Position numbers and translations under genes: made by a program. The notes under the pieces were generated by a model. That model was not told the origin of the DNA, ran no database searches, and saw nothing but the letters and a program-made list of their open reading frames with translations. DNA of 64,000 nucleotides from Patiria pectinifera. Lineage: Eukaryota > Echinodermata > Asteroidea > Valvatida > Asterinidae. How positions within the stretch are numbered: position 1 is the first letter of the stretch; every line of letters begins with the position of its first letter. The stretch spans positions 43,686,457-43,750,456 of the forward strand of contig CM057135.1 in NCBI GenBank assembly GCA_029964075.1. The letters are read 5' to 3'. This document shows, piece after piece, positions 30,674-43,100 of the stretch.

Positions 30674-33600
30674 TATTTTTTAGGGTGTTTTCACGATGAA
30701 ATAGTGGGAAAATACTGAAGACATTTGGAAAAATTCTCAATGTTTTATCAAATAGACTGGAATAGCTACCAAATGTATGCAGATAGAGCACAATCTTATG
30801 AATGAGCTTCAATTACTTCCTCAGTTTGTGATTTATACCCCTGACCCTCCATTTTGCCCACAAAATTCATCCATGTTCAGGAGGCTGAAACTTTAAATCA
30901 AATGATTGATTTTTAAAAATCTTTTGAGATTTAGATGGTTTCAATATTCCTCTTATCAAATATAACTGATAAACATCTATTCCTTTCACTTCAATTTTTG
31001 AGTTTGGTGATGACCCTTACATGGAATGGCTGATATTACTTTGGAAAAGGATCGATCTTACCGTAGTTGTGTCATTCATGTATGAAAAAGTACACGTGCA
31101 TGCTATATTGTAAATTGTTTTCCTATTTAAATTCTTATTTTAATTCATACATATAATTATGTAGTGCTGCTATATTTATCATCCACATGCATTCTTGTAG
31201 TTTATGCCATTAACTCTGTGGCTTTTTCATTTGAAAGAGTTTTAAGGGCATTCTAACATTTAAAGTTCACGTACTTGAAATGTACCCATTCACTTTAATT
31301 ATATCCATACAGAGACAGCTGTTTTTTACCCAATGCAAAAAAAAAAACCAGTTAATATTTAAATTGTTATATCCATATACATGTACAGTAGTTAGAATAG
31401 TTCATGGCAAAACACTTGACACTTTGACATACATGCTAATTTTGTGGTTTTTCATATTTTTACAGGCATGCAACTGGGAAATCACAAAAAAAGAGGAAAT
31501 TCAAATTTTTCCCAGACTTTGTACAGTGTTTTTCTATTTTCAATGGCACACATGGGAAGTAAAAAAAGAGGAAATCAGCTGATCCGAGGAAAAGTTGCAT
31601 GCCTGCCATAAAGAGAACTATTAATTCAGGAAAATTTTAAAGCAAAAAATATTGAAACTGGATGGAGACACAGTTTCACAACCTACCGGCAGCTGGGTGC
31701 TTGACAAGGCGTGGGGATCCTCCTCCCTTCTGGTGTTCTCTTAATCACTGAACTGCTGAGCTGCTGAGCTGCTGAGCTGAGCGTAGTGTAGGGGAGTTTT
31801 GATTGACCCTACAAATGGCCTATTAGTTTTGCAACATTGAGGGATTTAAAAAAAGGTGTTTTTTCAAAGGAATGTCCAGTGGCATTAGAGTGTAAAAAAA
31901 AAAAAAGCCCCAGAAACATTAACTGCTGTACCTGGTCTACATAGTCAGGAACAGATAATACAATTTTTCTTTTACCTTACAAATGGAATTTGCTGTGCAC
32001 AAATGATCAGTTTTCAAATACATGTACGCTCAAATGTACAGTAAGTGTTGATGGATTTTATTGTGATAAGACTTGTTTTGGTTGTTTTGGTTTGTTGCAG
32101 TGCAGTGTGGCTGAACATTATGCTACATGTATAAACAGCAGTGTGCATGTATGCAATGTGATAATATATTTTAAAGAAGGCAAGACTGGTGTTGTTACTG
32201 TAGCTACATAGAGTAGATTTACTGATGTCAGGCATCAGAGCTTACTGTTTTTTACTAACTTGGGTCTAACATAGTTTTAAATTGAGTATGACTACATGCC
32301 AACTTGGGTTAAATGATTCAAGTCGTACATGGGCAGGATGTTTCAAGTCATTGCTTTATCGCATTGGCATATAAACCAGAGATTTTGATATGAATATGTG
32401 AAGTACATGTACGCATGCGCATCCATAGAAATATTTATTAACAATTAGGAATGATATTTCCATGATACAAAATTGTATTAATATCAGCTTTAGATTTTAT
32501 TAATATTTATCAGCACAACAATGCAAAGAATATTGTGTCAAAGAATATTGTGTGAAATAATATACATGTAGGTATGAATAAAGCTATGTTTTGAGTTCGT
32601 TATTTAATCCTAATATTAAGTTGCATGATATGAAGATAAAACTATGTAAATAAGTAAACTCTATTCCTTCCCGTCCAGTTGGTTAAGTGACTTCCTCACA
32701 CGCACGCACATTACTAGCGCCCATTGGATAAACATTCACGTTGCGTCAACTTCCGGTCCAATGGTTCCAATGCTACTTAATGTGCAGTGGGCGTAGTTCA
32801 AACTGAAGTGACGTCACACTAACAAACCAGATAATAGAGACAGTCATTTTGAGGGGATTGCTTTTCAAAACTAGGACCTAAATTTACCATAATCATATTT
32901 GGTCCAATTCTTCTTGTATAATTTTTTTTTTTAGACATTTCATAGAATAGTTGGGGTTACCTTGTTCATGTTATGTAGATCCGACATTCAGGGTTAAAAA
33001 AAAGTTTGTGATAGCCCTTAATGCCAAACTTTCCTCACTTCATCTGTTTTGTGTAGTCATAGTTATGTTTGCAATTACATATATTTACTGTTGCAGTTGG
33101 TGGATTTGTCAGGACAGCAGAATATTATTAACTGTTCATTTTTGCGACAAAATAACCTACTAATAATGCATAGTGTACTGTTGTAACTTTAAAAAAATAG
33201 CAATGAAATATACCATCATTATGCTGCAATACTGCGGTCTGCGAAAGGTTCTCAGAACCAAGACTAGTGGTTGGTAACATGTTCTCAGATTCAGAAAAAA
33301 AACCAAACAAACAAACAAACTACTCGGCATATCAGTGGAAATGAAGCATTTTTGATACCAGGTCGGCAGAAAGTTGTACTAGATTCAAAATGAAATCAAT
33401 GGTACACAGCGGTCAGGTGTGGCTTTTCCCTGGGCATTTTTCGTGTACACCCATGGTGTGTACAGAGATTGACACACTATGCGAGTTCTTTTACTTGGTT
33501 TAAGATGGTATGCAAACAAATAAAATCAGTGTGTTGAGATCCTCACTCATTGATGGACATTATGTCTGCAAGAGTGTCATTACTTACATTGATTTACATA

Positions 33601-34399
33601 TATGTACATGTACAAGACTTAACATTTCAAACAATACAGAACACACGGAGAGGAAGAATGCATTTTTAATACATGGAAAAATTTACAAATTGCATACAAT
33701 TTATCAGAACGACAAATGAGAAAATGGCCTGAAGAATAAGCAATGGCAATTGGATGGATTTTTGACAAGCATTAAAAGTTATTCCGATGTGATAAATATA
33801 ACTGATGAACAAGTTTGATTAGATTTTGGGAATTTTTCTTCCTGTGCAAAATGCATTCTTAAAACACATGCATGTACGTACCTCACCTTGTTTGAACTGA
33901 TTCAGCATCGCTAGTCAGACCAATCAAGATCAATGCAAGAAGTAAGTGCATGTGAGGTACTGCATCAATAAATGTATGCATATCTTCAAGAAAACTTGTA
34001 GCCTCGATTCTGATTGGTGGATCCATGATCCAAACAAACCAACAAATTTAACATGACAAACCTTGCTCAACTAGTACCATACGGTAAAATGACTGGTCCA
34101 CGTAGGAATGAACCTTAGTCTGACGACCGCTGAACCAACCTCTTCATCATTATCTTTTATACCAGAAATGGTATCGCTTGGGCATGTTGGGGGAAAAAAA
34201 AAACAATTGAAGGGGTTTACACTTTGACGATATTGATTAATTACTGCAAAGATAACCCATCCACTGGGGCCATGACGCCACATCCATGTAGTGAAATAGA
34301 GTACTGTACTCTATTGCGCAATGGCATACAGTACGGTACAATGTGGATTATGCACATTGTTGCGTGGTTTTACGTGCGTCGGCTCGGAGTGTTTGTGTA
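30674..34399. other. Long A/T-rich non-coding stretch
   Basis: No convincing exon was found. Items seen: a 143-bp MITE (31463-31605, listed separately), a gagctgct microsatellite at about 31748-31782, and aaac repeats at about 33303-33320. Confidence 0.4.
31463..31605. mobile_element. 143-bp MITE with 13-bp TIRs
   Basis: The ends caggcatgcaact and agttgcatgcctg are a perfect inverted pair. An aaaaaaagaggaaat word occurs twice inside. Target duplication was not identified. Confidence 0.6.
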
Positions 34400-34740
34400 C
34401 GTACATGTATGCTTCCATCATGGCTGCGCCAAACAAGTCGATACTGTCGCAAGGAGAGTTATCAGTGCGACTGCGAGAGCTTGATAAAGAAGTGGAAAAT
34501 TAGTTCCGGTAGGAATGGGTTCGGGACTCCGTTATTATTGACGGGCATCAGCATGAATTTCAAGAGTGTCTCGATAAAATAGCAACCGGGCCCTGGCAAG
34601 GTTTTTTGCAATGTTTGCAACGACATTATCAACTACGCATCGAGTGGATGCGTAGTAGCTAGGATAGTGGATAGCTCGAGTCACATCCCATGTGAAATAC
34701 CCAAAACACACCAAAGCATGGCAAATACGGCAAGGTAACA
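34400..34740 (+). pseudogene. Decayed zinc-finger-type coding fragment, possibly transposase-derived
   Basis: Pieces in different frames line up as one broken coding region. KKWKISSGRN at about 34484-34513 is followed in another frame by EWVRDSVIIDGHQHEFQE (about 34514-34570), and then by FCNVCNDIINYASSG with a C-x2-C pair (about 34607-34651). The order and the C-x2-C resemble N-terminal zinc-finger regions of some hAT-related or domesticated transposase proteins. No donor site or intact frame was seen. An alternative frame begins with a short MAAPNKSIL peptide at 34421, which could be a host first exon, but it ends at a stop after 27 codons. Confidence 0.3.
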
Positions 34741-36966
34741 TTAAAATGCATGGTTCTCAACTTTTAGTACAGAAGAAACTTTATAAGAACAAGAGTACAT
34801 TTTAACAAATGAAGGAAAATTCTTCTTAAAAATTAAAACAAATTCTGCTCCAAAATTTCAGAGGAAAGTGCCCAGTAATCGCCTCAGATTGCACCCCAGA
34901 GCACCTGAAATCAAAAAAAAATTGGGGCCCTTAAGCGGGCCCCGGACCCGACGCCGTAATGGCTTCGCGCTCGCCAGAGTTTGCACTTCATGCATAACAT
35001 TTTCCAGTTTTTTTGTCACAGACCAATCACATCCCTGAGTACAGAAGTGAGACGTCAGCTGTCATTGTTCTGGATCACTATGGTTCACATGCTGATGTCT
35101 TTACACACTTAAGCTGTGCGCGCGTGGAACAGAATATGCAGCGCACTTCGGTTCTCTATGTCCTTAGTGCTGAATTTAGGGATAGTAAAGGAGAGGGTGC
35201 AATTCAAAATATAAAACCAACGCTGTAACAACGAAATCCACTTACAAGACCAAAAATATACTGCATTGTTTTCTCAAAATGTATTAGGGTCTATCTTCAG
35301 GGTCAGTTGTTATGCACACTACACAAAACTAGGAGCAATTACCGCTGAAAAGGGATAAAATGCACAACACACTAAAGATCCTATGAGCTTAAAGCATTCT
35401 TGAAGCTAGTCTTGGACCAAGACGTCAGTTATCGATAGTGATTGTACGTTGGAGAGCATCAATGTGATTGTTGTAAAGCGCCCTCGCACACGGTTTTTGA
35501 TAATTTAATGTTCTCTCACTAACATCTTGGGAATCTGCAGCAACGGCACGTGGCTGTCTTATGAAATTTGATCGTCACAATTCACATTTGAATTCTGCAT
35601 AGCGTGTATAATTATATGCTGCGCATATGTTTAAAACCGTTGCATGACAACTATAATTTTTTTAAAAAGCTTCGCGCTCAGCAGCCATCAGTGCCAGCTC
35701 GACGTTCATCAGCGCATCAACGGCTATCATTTTGCAATCACTAATTGGTTACCTCAGAAAGCCTAGGGAAAAAGTAAGTTAAACCACTACTGCTGGATTC
35801 CCCAGATGCTAGTGAGAGCAGGCGAGCTGCTCTAATCGTGAAACAAATTTCAGTGACAGTGCACGATCCACCATGGATCACTATTCCCTTGGCCCAAGAC
35901 TTTAATACTTGAATTTGAAGTCAACATTTTGTGAGGAGTGGATCTTTTTTTCTGATAAAGAGTACACTCTTTTGGCATTATATTTGTTGCATGCTTTGCC
36001 ACATACAATGTGAATTGACGGCTTAATGAGTGTGACCATTGACAAGTGTTCAGGAGGGGGTGCAGTTTGTGCCCAGCCCACCAAGTTTAAAGCTATAGTC
36101 CATCATTTGCAGCCATCCGAAAAGTAACTGGCGTAATTATTGTTGAAAAACATACTTGGTTGAAAGATAGTAAGGGGACTAAACTCCCTGTGAAATTATT
36201 CTTTCTGGAAAGCTGTCATTTTGAAGTGATAAACAAAAGAAGGCCTTTCCAACGGTGTGTCTTAAGACGCACAGTAGGACAATTTAAATTAGTAGTTCGT
36301 TTTGTTATTCGGCGAAGCGCGCGCAAGCATTGGCACGACGCACACGCGTGCGTGTTTGCTATAATTTGTCGGATCAGTGTGCAACATCACGTATAGCTGC
36401 AATCGGCTCAGTAAGAACGCGTCTCGGACGCTGAATTCAGGCCCAATTCAAAACATGATTCAGCAACTTTTGATTTGAAATTGAGATCCTAGAATGCTAT
36501 TTTTCTCAGAATATACAGCTGAAGCTGAGCTGAAACTTCACCAGGTTAGTTGTTCAGTATCCTTCATTAGATTTTGAAAACTTATGTTGCTTCAAACAAA
36601 CAAAATGCACAAATTACAAATGATGGACTATGTCTTTAATAACTAAGCAGGGCTTGAGTTAGTCAAGATGTCTGCCTTCAATAAAATGTACTACTGACCA
36701 GGACGTACTTTGCTATAGGAATTGCAGATCTGGGAGTGGGCACCGGTACATGTACTACAATAAGCCCCTCAAGCATTCAAAAATTGACCAACATCAGAGG
36801 TATGTTTGGACATACATGTACTTTCGCAAAAAAAACAACCTTGGTTGTTATATTTATAGTGTTGCGTGATGCCTTTAAGTGTCATTAAGAACTAATTCAA
36901 AGTCAAGCCTAGCTAGTACACATGGTACATCACCAGCGTAAGTAGGAAGGTTGATTGTGGTTGAGT
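34741..36966. other. Non-coding sequence downstream of AIMP1
   Basis: About 34870-34990 holds a repeat related to 26270-26640. The AIMP1 3' untranslated region should occupy the right part, but no clear aataaa signal on the minus strand was located. Nothing else is supported. Confidence 0.4.
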
Positions 36967-37139
36967 CTATCGCACTTGAGCTTTGCTAAGGGTTGGAGCC
37001 ACACACACACCCTTGCCTTCAACTTCCAAGGGTGAACCCTTGTAGCAAGCCACCTTGTTAGCATCGGTCCTGAGGTGAGGTTTGATCTGCTCAAATATCT
37101 TCTTCTTGGGATTCATCTGAGGAGGGAAGTTGTCCGCCA
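36967..37139 (-). CDS. AIMP1: AIMP1 exon 6 (C-terminal EMAP-II extension, stop codon)
   Basis: 173 nt from acceptor CTTCTGTAG| (strong pyrimidine tract) to TAG at 36969-36967. It encodes about residues 253-309, including MNPKKKIFEQIKPHLRTD and GKGVC, as in other AIMP1 and the tyrosyl-tRNA synthetase C-domain. Confidence 0.94.
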
Positions 37140-40100
37140 CTACAGAAGACGGGGACAGACAGAAATACAGAACAAGGGAAAGAGAAAGCTTTTGTAAGTC
37201 CCAGTTTGATGACGCATAAAGTATTAGTGAAGTCTAACTGAACTAATGTTACAGTTTTAGCAGCGGGATAGAAGCTCAACAAATCGTCTTGTTATACCAC
37301 GGTAGTAGACTGTGACTTTTTATTGGTCGAGAACTGAGCATATGATGTGCCACAAACACGCATGTACTGTGTCGGGGGCGTATACCTCACGGGGTACATT
37401 ACTTTGATCATCCAAAAAGTGTTGTTTCCACCGCCTTGTATAATAGAAATAGCCCGGATGACAGGCTTCAGATAGCGCGCACACACACGTGCATACGTAC
37501 GGGCATATTTTAAAATCAAGTCATTGTATATCTGCAATTTCAGAGAGAAATCCAAGTATGACTAGGAATTAATCTTGCTATGCAATACAGTGTACTTATT
37601 CATTGGAGCTTTCACGGCCATTTGTCAACATCTTTTGCTGGTTATAAGATGGTGATTGTTTCCTGGCCTCACCCAACCCTCTCATCAATGGGCAAAACAC
37701 CCTTCTGATCTCAAAAAGGCAATGACTGATTTTTGTAAAAATTGCAGTGACTGATTTTTTTTTTTAAACTTGTACACTAGTCAAGGCATTCCTGCTGATA
37801 AGCTGATGAGATTTGTGTCGGAATTGTGGTAAATCAGACACAGCATTTTGTAATTATCACGTTACTATTCCACGCTTCCATCAAAAAATGATTGTGGTTT
37901 CTAGACATGGTCAATTTAAAAAAATTTGATTTGTCCTACATTGAAAATTTGAAATATTGCAAGAATGCTACATGTATACCCTTTGAGGTTGATGAAATTG
38001 GTGTAATTATATCTGCAAGTTTCGGCTTTACACAAATCAATATTGTGCTGCGATGAAAAATGATATCGACCCCCACCCTCATCCCCAGGCCTTGGATAAA
38101 TGCTTCTTAGCAAAAGGAAAACCATGTAACTCAATATATGAAAGAATTCATTGTATATAACAATGCATATCAAGGAAATACATGTAATATCCCATTAAAA
38201 CATTTGGTGACTTGTGACCCATTTGGTCATTGAGGGCCCAATTAACAGGCTGATGTTTGCGTGAAATGGCCCATGTAATTACTTCCATCCATGCAGGATG
38301 ACTTGCCTCCCACCATCCACCTGTTGGATCATTAGCAAATTCATTGAAGTGCCTCGTAATGATTGGCCTTTAAGATCAGCTTGTACCGGTAATGCAGTCA
38401 TCCAATTTCACTCATCAATGCGTGGGCCTACTGCAACAATCACCAAGCGTTATTAAGTTACCAGTACTAGAGTGCTTTTCTTTTTGCATTTTAAATCCAA
38501 GTGGGTAATTGAAAAATAACTGAATTTAGATGGAAATGAAATTTGGAACAACAGTACAGTATGACTGTACTTTCAAGCCAGGTTTGATCCTGGTGTGGTG
38601 TATAGAGTGCTGTGGGCTACCCTACCCTACCCCAGCAGGAAGCTGGGCAAGCAGTGTGCTCTAAACCATTTTGCTTGTTGCTGTTTGCTTGTTGGAAGGA
38701 TACATGTAATAATAAGACATGTACCGTATCTCTCAAAACTAAACTGAGAGAGTGTACATGTAGTAGTGACTAAGCATTGTATATTACATACATGGATATC
38801 CCTGGCAGCTGACGCGATCCCCTGGTACCACACCCTCAGGAGGGATGAGTATCTCCACTTTATCATCTGTAGCAGCACACATGACCATAGCCTGGCTCAG
38901 CACCCCTCGCATCTTAGCTGGCTTGAGGTTGCAACACATAATCACAAGACGATCTTGCATCTGTCAGTCAAAAAGAACTGATGACAATTGATCAAAGTGA
39001 CATGACCCTCAACTGAAACCTCACCATCACAACTACCGGTATCTACATGTACATGTAGGCAGTTTTCGGCAATTAACCCTAACCACCCCAACTCCATCAA
39101 AATCCATACCCCCATTTCGGTGTCGTAAACAAATCTGAACTTTCATCATGTTCATTGGAAAAGTCAAAAAGTCGGTTTTCTGTACATTATGTAGAAGTTT
39201 CCATTTTGACCTTTAATTACTCCTAATCGAAATGCTTTTTCTGTGACAATTAGACACAAACAACATGCACTTCAATATGGTATCTTGACAGTAACTCAGA
39301 CAATTATCAACTCTGTCTTAATACCAGTTAAGCTTTTTGTTACCACAATGTTCTTAGACTGGATTTTATTTGGACACCCAATGACAATGTGGCTGAACTG
39401 AAGATGACATCGTTTAGCCTCCACTTTATACTAGGTTTGGGTGGTTCCAAGCTTTCTGCAGCCAGTTCCGGTTCTCAAAAAAGAACCTGTTCCGAGTCGG
39501 AACCGGCTCCCGAAAATTCAATGGAAAAACATAAGCTCTTGAAATTACATGTGAAGAATAACGGTTTCACCTTGTGAGGTCCGTGTTCCGTGGATTTTGA
39601 TGTGGAGTTCATGAATATTCCACTACGTATTTGGTTTCAAATCATGAATTTTCGTGTGAAACTATTTTTGAAAGCAAGCTTAGCTTTATTACTTATTCTC
39701 TGTTCCTTGCCTATAATTTTATTTACCGCGACAACCGCCATGCCGCCGAGAATAGAATGATACACTTCGTACACTGTACACACGTACACTGGTACCCTGC
39801 TTTCAGTGTACATTGCACAACCACATGTACTGTAGTGTGGAACCGGTCGAGTGCTGGAATCGGCTCTGATGGACCCGGGTAAAAAAATACATAGGCCTAA
39901 ACATAGAGCAAATTCCAGAGCATAAAAATGGGACTCCTGTGAAAATCGGACTCCTTGTTCATTTTATTGGTTAAACCCACTCACATGATCGGTCCTTTTC
40001 CTAACTATCTATGCATGACATGTGCATTTCCTCCTTTGAGTCCGCATTTCATAAAACCTAAAACACTTCACCGCTTGTCCAAGTAACCCCGAGCGGTCTG

Positions 40101-43100
40101 GCCACGCCCCATGCACGTTTATTATCCAACGTACAGGGCCAGTATTGGGTTCAATGCTCTATATGCACGCCTGGTGGCCGACCGCAAACTCAAAAAGGGC
40201 TCTGTTGAGCTGTTTGTCTCTGACCCGTGAAATATTGTTTTGACTAGTCGGCCCGAGTGAATGTCCTGGGCCGCGCCTCCACGATTGATTTCCTGTGGAG
40301 CCGATTCTTGGCTTTGTATTTTGAGCACAGAAAATAGGTAATTTCATCTGGAACTGATTCTTTTGGGCCCCAAACCAACAATAGCGGGTACCCGGTTCTT
40401 GAAAATATTGGACTTGCGGTTCCGGTTCCCATATTGGAACCGGTTAAAACCGGGGAACCGCCGGAACCGCACAAGCCTATTGTATACCCAGGACAGTCAT
40501 GCAAGTACATGTACGCTTCATAAACTGGTTCACATTGGTACATGTACATGTGTACATGTCTGCTCTATGAATATTGCTCTATACATGTATTTGGAGGGGT
40601 CTTGCTTCATTGTCCTCACCTCTTCAAGGGTGACATGCTTGACGAGTCCTGAGACCACAGTCCTTGGAACTGCTTCGCCTACGTCTACCTGCTCTAGGTA
40701 CAGCGTGTCTGCATCAGGGTGTTTCTTGACATCTATAATGCGACCAATGCGCAAATCAACTTGGGTAATGCTGGGTTCATCAGTGGCTGCACGCTGGACA
40801 TCAGCTTTCTCTTTCTTTTCCTTCTTTTCTGTTGCACAGTAAAACAAGGTGAGAGTACAAATGAAAAGACATTTAATAATGCTACGGTAACTTCATACAA
40901 TTAACATTAACTGTTTAATTTAGCATGGTAACTCAAGCAGAACATAATAACTCTTTTTTTTTTTAGGTACATATGACTGGTTGACTGCACACCTAAATGT
41001 GACCCGTTCTGTCAAAATCAGACTTTTCTGGGCAAAAGGTCAAAAATGAGATTTTTGCATATTGTTAAAACAAGTTCTTTTTCTTTTTAGGTGGTTTAAT
41101 TTTTGAAATCAGTCATTCCTGGGCAGAGTTATGCTATTTTGAAATTCATTGTGTCGAAAAGTAGAAAACGGAGAAAATGGCCACGAACGTCACAAAACAG
41201 TATTTTCTTTAACTGATATACCTTAACAAATCATAGAAAAATACTATATTTAGAGTTCAAATTAGGGTTTCAAACTTTTATAGTATATTTTAGACATGTT
41301 CAGGATTACAAATATGCAAACATTTTAAATCGAAAAAAATCACTCCCTCAGCGTTTTTTGGCCCTATCTTAATTTCAACCTCTGCCCAGAAGCATCTACT
41401 TTTGACAGAACAGGTCACAAATGTATGGACATCTTTGCCTCAATGAACTCCTCTGTGGTCCAAAAGTATGACAGAAGAGCTAAACCTAGAAGTCACTGAC
41501 CCCCCCCCCCCCAACCAACCAACTACCCTGCCCATTACTCCCAGTGCAACTCACATCCGCCCAAGCACTCTATAAGCCTATGCCTTTTCCACCAGTGTTG
41601 GAGAACTCGTACTCGTACTCGAGTACAACTCAAGTACACTTAAGTACATGTACTTGGCTCGTGCTCGACTATCAGTACTCGAAAATTATGTGGACTCGGC
41701 CCGTACTCGATTCTTTGTACAATTTTGGCACTGACTCGTTGGTTTGGACTCGGTACTCGACCCTAGTACTCGGGAGTAAAAATCAAGCACATCAAAGAAC
41801 TCGGTACTCGGCTTTGTGGACTCGACTCAAACACTGTTTTCCACTAAACCAAATTTTGGGGATGGCTCCGTAGCAATGGGGGGGGGGGGGGGAAAATAAG
41901 CTATGTTTCACATTTGTAATTCTCACCCCTGCACCACCCCTGAGATTTTATCCCCGGGGCCAGACATTTCCCCTGGGCGAAACTGTAGTGTGAACCCTCA
42001 CCCAATTGGGCTGTACACCTCTTTAGTTAGTGTAGATTTAGTGCACATGTGGTGTACACCAATTGTGCACCAGCTTTATGCAAATGATGTGACTACACCA
42101 AACATACATCCCCAAATCTTAGCCACAATGTACATACACCAAAAATACACCACATTAAGTTTGGTGACGCTGACTGTGATGCGACTATTAACCTGCCCTG
42201 CAGTGCACTACGCACCGCTCAAATTCTGAGCGACTAGTCACTATACTGTTCACTGGGTGCACGTACTAGAGAGACACACACACACAGTACTTACAGTTTC
42301 AACGAAACACCACACACACAACACGAAACACTCACAGAACGGTACATGTACATGTACATTGTACATCGTTCCTGTACAATACATTGCGATCGATAGTGCG
42401 TGCACACAGCTCAGGTCATTGGGGCCGGGGTCACTCATGAACGATGACTGGCGCACGTGTTGAACGATACACACATAGAGTCTCATAAACTCGGCGCACA
42501 TGAATGCCGTACATGATGAAATGACGATTAACAGTACACACAAAACAATGTAGGCCTACACGTACGTACATACATGTAATGTTTCCTTGGTTGCATTGGA
42601 GCTCCATGATTCTATTCTACCCATGAGTCACATGGCATGGCACATCCGGGACTCAGGTATTCCCGCTCCGGTCAGCATTTCGACAAGTTGTTGGTGAAAA
42701 AGCTTTCTTCATGTATTTCTTGAATTAAAATGAAATATCAGACAACTGCTTGTTTGCTTGCCTTGAGTCATTTATTGTGTTCTTTTCATTTTTCTTGCGT
42801 CTGATTTTTGTAATTATTTTAGAGATATTTGTGAGAATTTATGGAAGTTGGTAGAATAAATGTAAATGTTAAAGTAGCCTTCCTAAGTTGTGATGCGGTC
42901 AGTCAAAATTATCGTAACAAGTTTATATGAGTCGGGAGTAAACAACCTATAGGCCCTTTCATTAGTCTTGAGTTCTTTTAAGTTTCGATGTTATTTTTGC
43001 AAAGTTTTAAATTGATTGAAAAGTAAGAAACGTGACACGATCAAGGCCTCCCCTCCATTGAATGTCCCGAAACGTATTTCATGAGACCCAGCTTGCCCAG

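Noticed and set aside
40530-40847. A 105-codon single-exon gene at the AIMP1 exon 4 position
   Set aside because: Only 40620-40828 is coding; both ends of the frame run past GT-AG splice sites into intron.
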